This document shows positions 9,558 through 17,417 of a stretch of 64,000 nt of DNA, piece after piece. Below the pieces are notes generated by a model. That model was not told the DNA's origin. It made no database searches and worked only from the letters and a program-made list of their open reading frames with translations. How positions within the stretch are numbered: position 1 is the first letter of the stretch; every line of letters begins with the position of its first letter. The position numbers and the translations under genes are program-made. Source of the stretch: Actinomadura hallensis (GTDB lineage: Bacteria > Actinomycetota > Actinomycetes > Streptosporangiales > Streptosporangiaceae). The stretch spans positions 1,364,001 to 1,428,000 of the forward strand of contig NZ_VFPO01000001.1 of assembly GCF_006716765.1 (NCBI RefSeq), given 5' to 3'.

Positions 9558-10366
9558 CCCGACCCTCGTCGGTACTCGGCCCACCGCCGGGTGAGATCGG
9601 CGTGCAGCGCGACCCAGGCGGGGCAGCCAGAGTCCTCGGCGCGCAAGCGCCACCGCTCGGCGAATACCTCAGAGAACAGGTCAATGTGGGTGGCGTCGGC
9701 CGCCGCCCAGGACGGGAACTGAGACAGCCAGTTGCCGACCTCGACCGGGGCATGCCCGGCCTTGAGCAGCCACGGGATCAGCAACCCCAGCTCCACCCAC
9801 GCGGCACCGCGGGAGGCGTGCGCCCAGTCGACCAGGACCGCCCGGCCGTCGGGGGTGATCAGCAGATTCTCAGGGTTCACGTCGGTGTGCAGCAGCGCAC
9901 CCCCGGCCATCGGGGAGACGTCCTCGGCGACGGTCGCCCAGCGGCGCTCCACGCTCATCCGCACCACGTCGGGGCACCGGGCGCCCTGCAGCGCGTGGAC
10001 CGTCTTGGCGAGTATCTCCAGGTCGGGTGATCCCGGCGTGTAGTCGGCGTGCCGACCGTCCACGTGCTCGAACCCGAGGACGAGCCACCCTCCGGCCTCC
10101 ACCGTCCAGTGGAGCCGGGGGGCGAAATCGGCCACATGCGGGACGATCCGGGCCTCGTTGCGCAGCGACCGGACCTCCGGGCCATCAGTCTCCTCTGAGA
10201 GTTTCCGGGCGGCCTTGACGAATACCCGCCCGGCCGCGGCGTGCACGGTGGCGGCGACGTCGGCGTGGTTCCCTGCCGGCGCGGGCACGACCTGGTGGAT
10301 CGGGCCGGTGTGCGCCTTGATCGCGCCGAGCACCTCGGGCTGCAGGGCGGTCCAGTCGCTGCGCAT
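9554..10366 (-). CDS. Aminoglycoside-phosphotransferase-like kinase
   Basis: 270 residues. It carries the APH/choline-kinase catalytic motif LLHTDVNPENLL (His-x-Asp-x4-Asn) and the metal-binding aspartate in AVLVDWAHAS, with an upstream lysine in VFVKAARKL. In actinomycetes such genes commonly accompany HTH-controlled accessory clusters and often phosphorylate unknown small molecules rather than drugs. The ATG at 10366 gives a normal-sized protein; the frame is open further upstream without a better start. It overlaps the next gene by 4 bp and follows the 10375-10911 gene after 8 bp, forming a three-gene operon. A resistance role is not supported by the sequence. Confidence 0.75.
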   Translation of the reverse strand: MRSDWTALQPEVLGAIKAHTGPIHQVVPAPAGNHADVAATVHAAAGRVFVKAARKLSEETDGPEVRSLRNEARIVPHVADFAPRLHWTVEAGGWLVLGFEHVDGRHADYTPGSPDLEILAKTVHALQGARCPDVVRMSVERRWATVAEDVSPMAGGALLHTDVNPENLLITPDGRAVLVDWAHASRGAAWVELGLLIPWLLKAGHAPVEVGNWLSQFPSWAAADATHIDLFSEVFAERWRLRAEDSGCPAWVALHADLTRRWAEYRRGSG

Positions 10367-10374
10367 GAGACTCC

Positions 10375-10911
10375 TCAGACTCGGATGGTGAACGGTCCGT
10401 CCGGCGCCAGGCCGCCCCAGGACCCCGTGACCGCCTTGCCGCCCATGTCGTTGCACTCGGGCGGGCAGCACGACGACCCGGTCTCGGCGTCCCAGAACTC
10501 GGGGTCGACGTACAGGCCCGTGCGGTGCAGATACGGGATGGTGCGGGCCAGGGCGGCGCCGGAGCGGATGTCGTCGTCCATCACGGGCCGGTGGTGGATC
10601 ACCGAGTCCGCGAACGCGAGACTGATGGGAAGGTACACCTCGGTGCGCTGCAGCGCCTCGTGCCACGCCTCATCGACGGGCCGGGTCGGGACGATCCTGA
10701 CGTAGGCGGCCGGGTCCTTGCGCGCGTCCCGGCGGATCTGCCCGGCGGCCTTCAGGAAGACCAGCATCTGCCCGATCACGCGCTCGGTGTAGCGGTGCGA
10801 GGTGTGGTGCTTCTTACGGAAGTCGCTGGCGAGCAGGTCGAACGCCCACGCGGGGATCAGCTCGCGCGGATTCTTGGCGGCCTGGGCCGCCCGGTCGGCG
10901 GTGACGGTCAT
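10375..10911 (-). CDS. Hypothetical protein with a GRDP-like DEAWH motif
   Basis: 178 residues. The centre (PVDEAWHEALQRTEVY ... VIHHRPV) resembles the conserved core of glycine-rich-domain-containing proteins, in which an Asp-Glu-x-Trp-His segment precedes a His-His pair. The C-terminus has a Cys-rich stretch (GSSCCPPECNDMGG). First gene of the minus-strand operon with the phosphotransferase. The family match is weak and the biochemical role unknown. Confidence 0.55.
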   Translation of the reverse strand: MTVTADRAAQAAKNPRELIPAWAFDLLASDFRKKHHTSHRYTERVIGQMLVFLKAAGQIRRDARKDPAAYVRIVPTRPVDEAWHEALQRTEVYLPISLAFADSVIHHRPVMDDDIRSGAALARTIPYLHRTGLYVDPEFWDAETGSSCCPPECNDMGGKAVTGSWGGLAPDGPFTIRV

Positions 10912-11041
10912 GATGACCTCCTGCGGCGCGCTGGGGGTGAGGCCCCGGCCCCGGGCGCGCGCCTGGTGATCCGGGGCGGGGGCTGGGTGGGGGCGGTGCG
11001 GCCAGGCCGGGGGCTTGGGCTCCGGCGGCGCCGCCCCCGGT

Positions 11042-11248
11042 CTATGCGGCGGTGATCTCCCGCGCGACCCACAGCGGCGGGTCGGCGACGTCGGGCGGGA
11101 CCTCGAAGGTCCGGGCGCTCCCCTCCGGCGTCCGGGCCCTCCAGGTCCCTTCGCCCATGTCGAGGATCGTGGAGACGAGCCGGTCGTCGGCGTCGGTGAG
11201 GAACCACAGCCCGCCGAACGGGACGAGCGTGCAGTCGCCGACCTTCAC
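11042..11248 (-). CDS. Small hypothetical protein
   Basis: 68 residues from GTG 11248, which forms a GTGA overlap with the stop of the preceding gene. The sequence (KVGDCTLVPFGGLWFLTD ... PPDVADPPLWVAREITAA) suggests a small beta-rich domain. No recognised family; part of the accessory cargo upstream of the phosphotransferase operon. Confidence 0.5.
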   Translation of the reverse strand: MKVGDCTLVPFGGLWFLTDADDRLVSTILDMGEGTWRARTPEGSARTFEVPPDVADPPLWVAREITAA

Positions 11249-11466
11249 CACGTGGCCCGCCTCAGATGCCAGTCCACGGCGACGGCGAGGGCGACGGCGC
11301 TGACCGCCTCCACCAGCCGCGGCCCCTGGCGGCCAGGGACCATCGCCCACCACGACCCGGTCACCTGACCGTGCCAGTGCACGATGCCCGCGGGGATCGG
11401 CGGGGGCGGGTCGCTGATTGGCGGCATGTCGGCCACCGTGTCCGCCGGATTCGGTACGTTGCTCAC
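11245..11466 (-). CDS. Small hypothetical protein
   Basis: 73 residues from GTG 11466, chosen because GCGAGG stands 6-8 nt upstream. Pro-rich N-terminus (PPISDPPPPIPAG) followed by a short domain (IVHWHGQVTGSWWAMVPG) and a hydrophobic Ala/Val segment. Translationally coupled to the next gene. Divergent from the HTH regulator at 11659, which may control it. No function assigned. Confidence 0.45.
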   Translation of the reverse strand: MSNVPNPADTVADMPPISDPPPPIPAGIVHWHGQVTGSWWAMVPGRQGPRLVEAVSAVALAVAVDWHLRRATW

Positions 11467-11658
11467 AGCCGGACCTCGCTTCCGGTCAGGCCCCGGGTAG
11501 CGGTGTTCGCCCACCGTCCGGGGCCGCTTTGTGTCCCGTGACACCTTCCGCCCACCACCAGACCGCGCCGGGGGCTACGTTGGAAGACGCTGCCCGCTGC
11601 CCACCGGCACGGGCAGCACACGGACAGCGGACGCACCGGGGCGAAACGGGGCGATGCG

Positions 11659-12651
11659 ATGACGTTCGGCGAGAAGCTCCGACGGCTCATGGCCGAGCGC
11701 GGCATCAGCCAGCGCCGCCTGGCCAAGCTCGTCCCGTGCAACGACGGGTACCTGTCCCGCGTCGCCCACGACCGCAAGGTCCCCTCGCAGCGGATGGCCG
11801 AGCGACTCGACGAGCTTCTCGACGCCGGCGGGCAGCTGGCCGCACTGCGGGCCCCGTCGCCATGGGGGGCGCTGAACGGGGCCGTGAACCTCGACGACGC
11901 CGAACGCGTCACCCAGGCCGCCGAGCGTCCCGCGCGGCTGGACACGGCCACCCTCGATGCGCTGGAGACGGTCCTGTCCGGCCAGCGGCGACTGGAGGAC
12001 GCCATCGGCGCGGCAGCGCTGCTGCGGCCCGTCACGGGCCAGCTCGACGCCATCACGGGCATGCTCGGCGAGGCGCGGGGGCCGCTCGCGCGGCGGCTCG
12101 GCCGGATCGTGGCGGAGTGGACCGTGTACGCCGGGTGGCTCAACGCCGCGCTGCGCCGCGACGGCCGTGCGCTGGAGCTGCTGGCGCGGGCCGAGGAGCT
12201 GGCCGACGAGTTCGAGGACGGCACCATCGCGGCGATCGCGACGTCGTTCCGCGGGTACGTCGCCCGCCAGCAGGGCCGCCCCCGCGCCGTGGTCCGCGCC
12301 TCCATGGCCGCCATGGCGACGCCGGGCGGGCATCCCGTCCAGGCGACGTTCGACCGGCTGCAGGCCGCCCAGGGGTACGCCACCCTCGGCGAGGCCGAGC
12401 GGGCGCGCCGGCTGCTGGACGAGGCCGCGTCCCGCGCCGCCGACGAGGTGGAGCCGCCGCCACCCGTCTACTGGTACTCGCGGCCGTTCTTCGACCTGAA
12501 CATCGGCGTCGTGCTGCTGGGGATCGGGGAGCACTCCGACGCCGCCGCGCTGCTCGCCGAGGGCCTCGACGGCATCCCCGCGGATCAGGCCGGGGCGGAG
12601 TGGCTGGGGGAGTACCGGGCGGCGCTGGAGGAGGCGCGCGACCGGGCGTGA
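11659..12651 (+). CDS. XRE-family HTH regulator with TPR-like C-terminal domain
   Basis: 330 residues. Residues 3-60 form a lambda-repressor-like helix-turn-helix (GISQRRLAKLVPCNDGYLSR). The remaining ~260 residues are Ala/Leu/Glu-rich helices of TPR type (ELADEFEDGTIAAIATSF, ALLAEGLDGIPADQ), as in many actinomycete regulators that bind peptides or small ligands. Such proteins often sit on integrative elements beside small coupled genes, as here. Probably controls the divergent gene pair 11042-11466 and itself. The closest candidate operators are the inverted repeats downstream at 12812-12895, but these are 3' of the gene. Confidence 0.8.
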   Translation: MTFGEKLRRLMAERGISQRRLAKLVPCNDGYLSRVAHDRKVPSQRMAERLDELLDAGGQLAALRAPSPWGALNGAVNLDDAERVTQAAERPARLDTATLDALETVLSGQRRLEDAIGAAALLRPVTGQLDAITGMLGEARGPLARRLGRIVAEWTVYAGWLNAALRRDGRALELLARAEELADEFEDGTIAAIATSFRGYVARQQGRPRAVVRASMAAMATPGGHPVQATFDRLQAAQGYATLGEAERARRLLDEAASRAADEVEPPPPVYWYSRPFFDLNIGVVLLGIGEHSDAAALLAEGLDGIPADQAGAEWLGEYRAALEEARDRA

Positions 12652-12970
12652 GGCCTCCACGGTGGAGCCCGGCCTCAACATTGGCGCGTCCTGCGCGAAC
12701 GACCTGCGCCCCACCCAAGGGGTGCAGGGTGTGCACACCCTTCTCGCCCTATCAGGGGTGTCACCTTCCGTTACGCCCCCGCCCGCGCGGGCCGCATTCG
12801 GGGGCCGTCGACCGTTGCCGCGGTAACGGGTCCAACTTCGGACTGGTCCGAAGTATCTGCCCTCGCGCGCGTGGGCGTCTGCGTGAAATCACGCACTCGA
12901 CCAAGGTCGGCTCTCACCGTCTGATCGGCGACGCCGAGCGCTGAATCGATCGGCCGTTCCCGGACACGCG
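12652..12970. other. Non-coding region with three clustered inverted repeats
   Basis: No gene is supported in these 320 bp. Three inverted repeats occur within 84 bp: CCGTTGCCG/CGGTAACGG (12812-12829, one mismatched pair), ACTTCGGAC-TG-GTCCGAAGT (12835-12854, perfect) and TGCGTGA-AA-TCACGCA (12880-12895, perfect). Such a cluster between convergent genes of a plasmid-like segment could be a replication or transfer site, an operator array or a small RNA; this is inference. Confidence 0.55.
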
Positions 12971-12972
12971 AA

Positions 12973-12999
12973 CGCCCCCGCCCAGAGTGGACGGGGGCG
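12973..12999. terminator. Bidirectional hairpin between convergent genes
   Basis: CGCCCCCG pairs with CGGGGGCG around an 11-nt loop, between the HTH regulator (plus) and the small minus-strand gene ending at 13019. Confidence 0.6.
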
Positions 13000-13018
13000 C
13001 GGTGGGGAAGTTCCCCAG

Positions 13019-13198
13019 CTACTCGACCAGGCGCAGGTGCCGCTCAGGCCGTGGCACGTGCGGGCGCGGGCCCGCCATCTGCTCGACGGCGCGGACGAGC
13101 GCCTCGGCCTGCGCCAGCTGGACCTCGGTCAGCCCGGCCAGCTGCCGCTGCAGGGCGTCCACGCGCGCCTCCAGCTCGGCGACGCGATCGGCGGTCAC
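13019..13198 (-). CDS. Small coiled-coil protein
   Basis: 59 residues from GTG 13198. The segment VAELEARVDALQRQLAGLTE is a leucine-heptad coiled coil, followed by a short Pro/Arg tail. It lies downstream of the DUF2637 gene, whose open frame runs through most of this gene in another frame. A TGA in a third frame overlaps the GTG (GTGA), which suggests that the upstream gene may once have ended there. Typical small partner gene in plasmid/ICE spd-like clusters, but not identified. Confidence 0.5.
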   Translation of the reverse strand: MTADRVAELEARVDALQRQLAGLTEVQLAQAEALVRAVEQMAGPRPHVPRPERHLRLVE

Positions 13199-13949
13199 GA
13201 CCGCTCCCGGCGGTCGCGAGAGCGCTCTCGCGGGCGGTCTCGGCCTCCAGGGCGGCACGGACGCGAACGGCGCGCGGGTGGCCGATGCGCAGCTCCCGGC
13301 GCAGCGCCCGGACCGAGGGCAGACCGCCGGTCGCGAGCGTCTCGGCGAACCGCTCCCGAGCGGTCGCGACCACCGGGGCGAGGTCGCCGGTCTCCGTGAT
13401 CGCGGTCGCGACCACCTCGGGGGCGCTCTCGCGAGCGGTCTCGACCACCTCGGGGGCGCTCTCGACCGCCGGGAGCGTCTCCCGCCACTCCATGCCCACC
13501 GGGCCGCCGGACCACCGCTCCGGCTCGTCGAACGGCTCGATGTCCGCCATGGCAGACACGGGCGCGGCCTGTGCGCGGCGGATCATGCCCATGAGCAGTT
13601 CGACGGTCAGGATCAGGGTCACGGCGGGCCATGCGGCCACCAGGGCGCCCACGACGCCGTGAGCGACGCCGTGAGCGAGGTTGGCCGCGATGGTCGCCAC
13701 GATGCCGAGCGCGAGCGCCAGACGCGCCAGAGCGGGCGCAGGCACGCCCCGGCGGGCCGCGTCGAGCATCACCAGGCCGGCGACCAGGAGGAGGCCGTCG
13801 GCGGTCACGGGGACGAGCGCGGCCGTCGTGCCGGTCTCGCCGTGCTGGACGGCCAACGTGTAGGCGTGCCGGTAGGAGATCACGGCCGCGATGGCGCCGA
13901 GCGTGACGACGACGAGCGCCGCGCCGGCACGGATGAGACGATCGGACAT
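13044..13949 (-). CDS. DUF2637 (SpdB2-like) membrane protein with HTH-like tail
   Basis: 301 residues as an open frame. Residues 1-125 carry four hydrophobic segments (AALVVVTLGAIAAVISY, LLLVAGLVMLD, LALALGIVATIAANLAHGV, WPAVTLILTVELLMG), the DUF2637 pattern found in plasmid spread proteins and AICE genes of actinomycetes. A repeated ARESAPEVVETA linker follows, then a short helical region (LPSVRALRRELRIGHPRAV) resembling a DNA-binding tail. The last ~50 residues are Arg/Gly/Ala-rich and overlap the next gene, so the true stop may have been displaced by a frameshift near 13200. Likely inner-membrane protein linked to plasmid transfer; orphaned here. Confidence 0.72.
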   Translation of the reverse strand: MSDRLIRAGAALVVVTLGAIAAVISYRHAYTLAVQHGETGTTAALVPVTADGLLLVAGLVMLDAARRGVPAPALARLALALGIVATIAANLAHGVAHGVVGALVAAWPAVTLILTVELLMGMIRRAQAAPVSAMADIEPFDEPERWSGGPVGMEWRETLPAVESAPEVVETARESAPEVVATAITETGDLAPVVATARERFAETLATGGLPSVRALRRELRIGHPRAVRVRAALEAETARESALATAGSGRDRRSRRRAGGARGRPAAAAGRADRGPAGAGRGARPRRRADGGPAPARATA

Positions 13950-14120
13950 AGTCAGCGCTCCGTTCGCTGATCAGGCCCCGGCCGGTGGTGGAGTCACCGC
14001 GTCCGGGGCCGCCTGCTGCCGGGGCAGGGCCCTCGCGAGCTATGTAAGGAGATTCAGCCCTACAACGCTTGCGAGCGACCTGCCTGCCTGCGCCTCCGTA
14101 CATCGCTAGCGCCGGAAGAT

Positions 14121-14562
14121 CTCAGGCATCTCAAGCAGATCCTCGCGCGAGACGGATGGGGACCGGATCACAGGGTACGACCAGCCGGTCGGGGCCGGGC
14201 ACGGCACCCGGCGGTGACGCGCGGGCGCCCCTCCGGCGCTGAACGTGATGTGACCGACCTTCATCTCCCCCTCGACCGGTCCGCCGGGAGGCTGGCCGCC
14301 CAGATCGCCGGCGGCCTGCGCGCGGCCGTGCGCTCCGGCCGCCTGACGGCCGGGACGAGGCTGCCGTCGAGCCGCGAGCTGGCCCGCGACCTCGACGTCT
14401 CGCGCGGCGTCGTCGTCACCGCCTACGAGCAGCTGACCGCGGAGGGGTTCCTCGTGGCGCGGCGGGGCGACGGCACCCGCGTCGCGCCGACGGCCCGTCC
14501 CGTGGCGGACCGCGCGGCGGCCCCCGCCGGTTCCCCGCCTCCCGTTCCCCGGCCGCGGCCCG
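14121..14562. repeat. 442-bp direct repeat, right copy
   Basis: Right partner of 7182-7623 (three mismatches). On the minus strand it begins with the fumarase start codon, giving only MPEIFRR before a stop at the junction. On the plus strand it provides the promoter and first codons of the intact mocR. Confidence 0.95.
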
Positions 14563-15683
14563 AGCCGCGCACCGCGCCGGCGCCGGCGTACGACCTGTGG
14601 CCGAGCCGCCCCGACCTGTCGGCGTTCCCCCGCGACCGCTGGATCGCCGCCGCCCGCGCCGCGCTGCGCACGCTCCCGCACGACGCGCTCACCTACCCCG
14701 ACCCGGCCGGCGTCCCGGCCCTGCGCGCCGAGCTGGCCGGGTACCTGGCCCGCGTCCGGGCCGCGCACGCCGACCCGTCCCGCGTCGTGATCATGAACGG
14801 GGTGGCGCACGGGCTGTCGGCGCTGCTGTGGCTGCTGCGCGCCGGCGGGCACGCGGTCCTCGCCGTCGAGGACCCGGCCAGCGACCGGCAGCTGCCGATG
14901 CTGGAGGCCGCCGGGGTCCGGGTCGTCCGCGTCCCGGTGGACGGGGAGGGCCTGGACGTCGGCGCGCTCGCCCGGACGGGCGCGCGGGCCGTGCTCGTCA
15001 CGCCCGCGCACCAGTTCCCGACGGGCGTCGTGCTGTCCCCGGCCCGCCGCGCCGAGCTGATCGCCTGGGCGCGCGACGCCGACGGCCTGATCCTGGAGGA
15101 CGACTACGACGCCGAGTTCCGCTACGACCGCGAGCCGGTCGGCTGCCTGCAGGGCGTCGACCCCGGCCGCGTCGTCCTGCTCGGCTCGGTGAGCAAGTCG
15201 CTCGCCCCGGCGCTGCGCCTCGGCTGGGCCGTCGCACCGCCGGCCGTCGCCGCGCGGCTGCGCGAGCACCGCGAGTACACCGACCTGGGGGCGCCGGTGC
15301 TGGAGCAGTACGCCTTCGCGGAGTTCGTCCGGGGCGGCGGCTACGACCGCCACCTGCGCGCGATGCGGCGGCGCTACCGGCGCAGGCGGGACGCCCTCGT
15401 CGAGGCGCTGGGCGTGCACCTGCCCGGAGCGACGGTTCGCGGCGTCTCGGCGGGCATCCACGTCTACGTGGAGCTTCCGGAGGGGATCGACGAGGACGCG
15501 GTCGTGGCGCGGGCCGCGCGGGCCGGGGTGTCGGTCGTCGGCGCCCGCGCCATGTGGTCGCCGGAACGCGCGGGCGGCGCCGCGCCCGCCCTTGTCCTCG
15601 GTTACGCGGGCTTGTCCGAGATGCGGCTGGTCAAGGCGGCCGAACTCCTTGGTCAAGCGGTTACTCACGGTGCCGGAGGGTAG
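14250..15683 (+). CDS. MocR/PdxR-family transcriptional regulator (GntR HTH + aminotransferase fold)
   Basis: 477 residues from GTG 14250; a start at 14214 would add 12 residues. Residues 1-75 form a GntR winged helix ([19 protein letters not shown]). About 110-470 is a class I aminotransferase-like domain with ILEDDYDAEFRYDR and the PLP-lysine segment GSVSKSLAPALRLGW. MocR proteins usually use PLP to sense B6 vitamers or amino compounds and act on divergent promoters. Before the insertion, this gene was divergent from the class I fumarase. Its first 312 bp are duplicated at 7311-7623. Confidence 0.92.
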   Translation: MTDLHLPLDRSAGRLAAQIAGGLRAAVRSGRLTAGTRLPSSRELARDLDVSRGVVVTAYEQLTAEGFLVARRGDGTRVAPTARPVADRAAAPAGSPPPVPRPRPEPRTAPAPAYDLWPSRPDLSAFPRDRWIAAARAALRTLPHDALTYPDPAGVPALRAELAGYLARVRAAHADPSRVVIMNGVAHGLSALLWLLRAGGHAVLAVEDPASDRQLPMLEAAGVRVVRVPVDGEGLDVGALARTGARAVLVTPAHQFPTGVVLSPARRAELIAWARDADGLILEDDYDAEFRYDREPVGCLQGVDPGRVVLLGSVSKSLAPALRLGWAVAPPAVAARLREHREYTDLGAPVLEQYAFAEFVRGGGYDRHLRAMRRRYRRRRDALVEALGVHLPGATVRGVSAGIHVYVELPEGIDEDAVVARAARAGVSVVGARAMWSPERAGGAAPALVLGYAGLSEMRLVKAAELLGQAVTHGAGG

Positions 15684-15712
15684 ATAGAGCATCCCCTGTG
15701 TTGGAGGTATGC

Positions 15713-15943
15713 ATGAATCTCGAAGAGGCCGCGCGCCAGCTGAAGATGGCCGCCCATGACGCCCAGGTGGCCTTCGACTGCATCGGCCTCGGCGACCTCG
15801 ACAGAGCCCAGGAGCACGCGGTGACCCTCCGTGCGGCGGCCGACGCCGCCGAGGTGGCGCTGAGCCGCGCGCTGCGGGACCTGACGCCGGAGCAGGCCCG
15901 GGCCGAGGGCGAGCGCGCGATCTCGGCGATGGAAGGGGCGTGA
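15713..15943 (+). CDS. Small helical hypothetical protein
   Basis: 76 residues with a good ribosome site (TTGGAGGT, 15701-15708) before ATG 15713. It is predicted all-helical and soluble (LEEAARQLKMAAHDAQVAF ... LTPEQARAEGERAISAM). No family recognised. Follows mocR by 29 bp on the same strand and is closed by a hairpin terminator. Confidence 0.65.
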   Translation: MNLEEAARQLKMAAHDAQVAFDCIGLGDLDRAQEHAVTLRAAADAAEVALSRALRDLTPEQARAEGERAISAMEGA

Positions 15944-15952
15944 CCCTGCGCT

Positions 15953-15988
15953 GAGCCCTCGGCCGCCGTCCGGCCTGGCCGAGGGCTC
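15953..15988. terminator. Bidirectional hairpin terminator
   Basis: Perfect 12-bp stem GAGCCCTCGGCC/GGCCGAGGGCTC with a 12-nt loop between the convergent genes ending at 15943 and 16081. Confidence 0.75.
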
Positions 15989-16080
15989 CGCCGCGCCGCG
16001 CCGTCACGGGGTCGCCGTCCGGGGATGCCGTCGCCCACCGCCGACGGTGGCGGACGCCGACGGCCCGCGGCGGCGCGGGA

Positions 16081-17313
16081 TCAGGCGACGGGCCGTTGCA
16101 CGGTCGCGGGGGAGTCCGGTCGAGAGTCCCTCGCCGGGGCCGGGTCGAAGCCCCGCGCGGTCGCGAACACGACGAGGATCAGCGCCGTGGGGACGAGGAA
16201 CGCGATGCGCAGGCCGTTGTCCTCGCTGAGCGGGGCGATGGCGCCGACGACGGCGGCGCCCAGCACGAAACCGACGTAGTTGAAGATGTTCACGCGCGCC
16301 ACGGCGACGCCCAGGCCGGTCGGGTCGACCCGCCCGGCGGCGGTGAAGCAGACCGGGGCGATCACGGCGAGGCCCAGGCCGGCGACCGCGAACGCGGCGA
16401 TGCCGAACGCCGCGTTCGGCGCCGCGACCACGCCGGCCATCCCGGTGATGCCGACCGCGCCGGCGATCCGCACGACCCGCACCGGGCCCGAGCGGCGGAC
16501 GGCCAGGTCGGCCACCGCGCGGCTGACCACCATGGTGACCTGGTAGGCGACGTAGCCGAGCGGCGCGACCCAGTCGGCGGCGGCCAGCTCGTCGTCGAGG
16601 TACTTGGCGCCGTAGTTCGAGATGGCCGAGTCGGCCAGGTAGGCGACGGCCATCGCGGCGCCCACGACCAGGACCGGCCGCCACGGGACGCGGCGCCCGG
16701 CGGCCTGCAGCTCCGCGGCCGTCGGCCCGTCGCCCTCCTCGGCGCGGCGGTAGAGCCCGTGGCCGGTGGCGAGGGACGCCGCGATCCCGACGGCGGCGGC
16801 GATCCCGAAGCAGGCGGGGAGGGGCAGGTCGATCCGGTTGCTGAGGGACGCCCACAGCCCGCCGAGGATCCCCGCGACGCTCCACACCGCGTAGAACCCG
16901 GTGATCAGGCTCATCCCGTAGCGGCGCTCGACGGCGACGGCCTGCGCGTTCATCGAGGCGTCCACCGCGCCGACGAACAGCCCGAAGGCGGCCACGGCCG
17001 CGTACAGAGCGAGGTCGTTGTCGCCGGTCAGCCCGATCAGCGCGATCGTGACGGCGACCGCGGGCTGCGACACCCGCAGCACCGGCCCGCTGCCGAACCG
17101 CTGGAACAGCGCGCCCGACACGACGCTGCCCACCCCGGCGACCAGCGGGACCGTCAGCAGCACCAGCGACAGCGTGGCGTCGCTCATCCGGTGGGCCCTC
17201 TGCAGCTGCGGAACCTGCGTCACCAGGGAGGCGAAGCAGAGCCCCTGGACGGCGAACGCCGTGTAGGCGGAGAACCGGGCCCGTCGGTCCCGTGCGGTGA
17301 CGCCCCTGCTCAT
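16081..17313 (-). CDS. MFS transporter
   Basis: 410 residues with about 12 hydrophobic segments and the FVPxALI-type end of major-facilitator proteins resembling the FucP/YbjJ branch (AFAVQGLCFASLVTQVPQLQ, FGLFVGAVDASMNAQAVAVE). The ATG at 17313 is preferred because GGGAGGG lies 9 nt upstream; the longer frame would need TTG 17340. The YbjJ-like set carries sugars or unknown small molecules; no substrate can be read here. Monocistronic between two hairpins or short gaps. Confidence 0.85.
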   Translation of the reverse strand: MSRGVTARDRRARFSAYTAFAVQGLCFASLVTQVPQLQRAHRMSDATLSLVLLTVPLVAGVGSVVSGALFQRFGSGPVLRVSQPAVAVTIALIGLTGDNDLALYAAVAAFGLFVGAVDASMNAQAVAVERRYGMSLITGFYAVWSVAGILGGLWASLSNRIDLPLPACFGIAAAVGIAASLATGHGLYRRAEEGDGPTAAELQAAGRRVPWRPVLVVGAAMAVAYLADSAISNYGAKYLDDELAAADWVAPLGYVAYQVTMVVSRAVADLAVRRSGPVRVVRIAGAVGITGMAGVVAAPNAAFGIAAFAVAGLGLAVIAPVCFTAAGRVDPTGLGVAVARVNIFNYVGFVLGAAVVGAIAPLSEDNGLRIAFLVPTALILVVFATARGFDPAPARDSRPDSPATVQRPVA

Positions 17314-17417
17314 GAGGCCCAGCCCTCCCGCGCCGAACAACGTGAAGAAAGTTCGCGTCAGCGTAGAGAGGGCCCGGCCCCCCGGTCAACGGCCCGGCGC
17401 CCCGGACCGGTCGGCGG

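Larger units (their letters stand above)
7624..14120. mobile_element. Mosaic integrated element: prophage remnants plus plasmid/ICE-type cargo
   Basis: 6.5 kb of foreign-type DNA lies exactly between the two 442-bp repeats. Left part (7624-9112): a phage zinc-ribbon protein fused to the end of an HNH nuclease, the tail of a CHAP lysin, and a holin-like gene with a terminator. Right part: a minus-strand run of small genes including a phosphotransferase, an HTH-TPR regulator and a DUF2637 protein, as found in actinomycete plasmids and AICEs. No integrase, excisionase, replication or DNA-translocase gene is present, so it appears defective. A Campbell-type crossover of a circle carrying a donor copy of the mocR region would explain the structure. 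Confidence 0.8.

Noticed and set aside
9554..10366. Antibiotic resistance gene
   Set aside because: Only the general phosphotransferase motif is present; no similarity to a named resistance enzyme can be claimed from sequence reading.
13215..13232. Perfect 18-bp palindrome CGCGAGAGCGCTCTCGCG
   Set aside because: Lies in coding repeats of the DUF2637 gene (ARES-type codons recur at 13428 and 13458), so it may be a by-product of codon repetition; no independent evidence of a site.
7624..14120. Insertion sequence or transposon
   Set aside because: No transposase, no terminal inverted repeats and no short target duplication; the ends are a 442-bp host-derived direct repeat.
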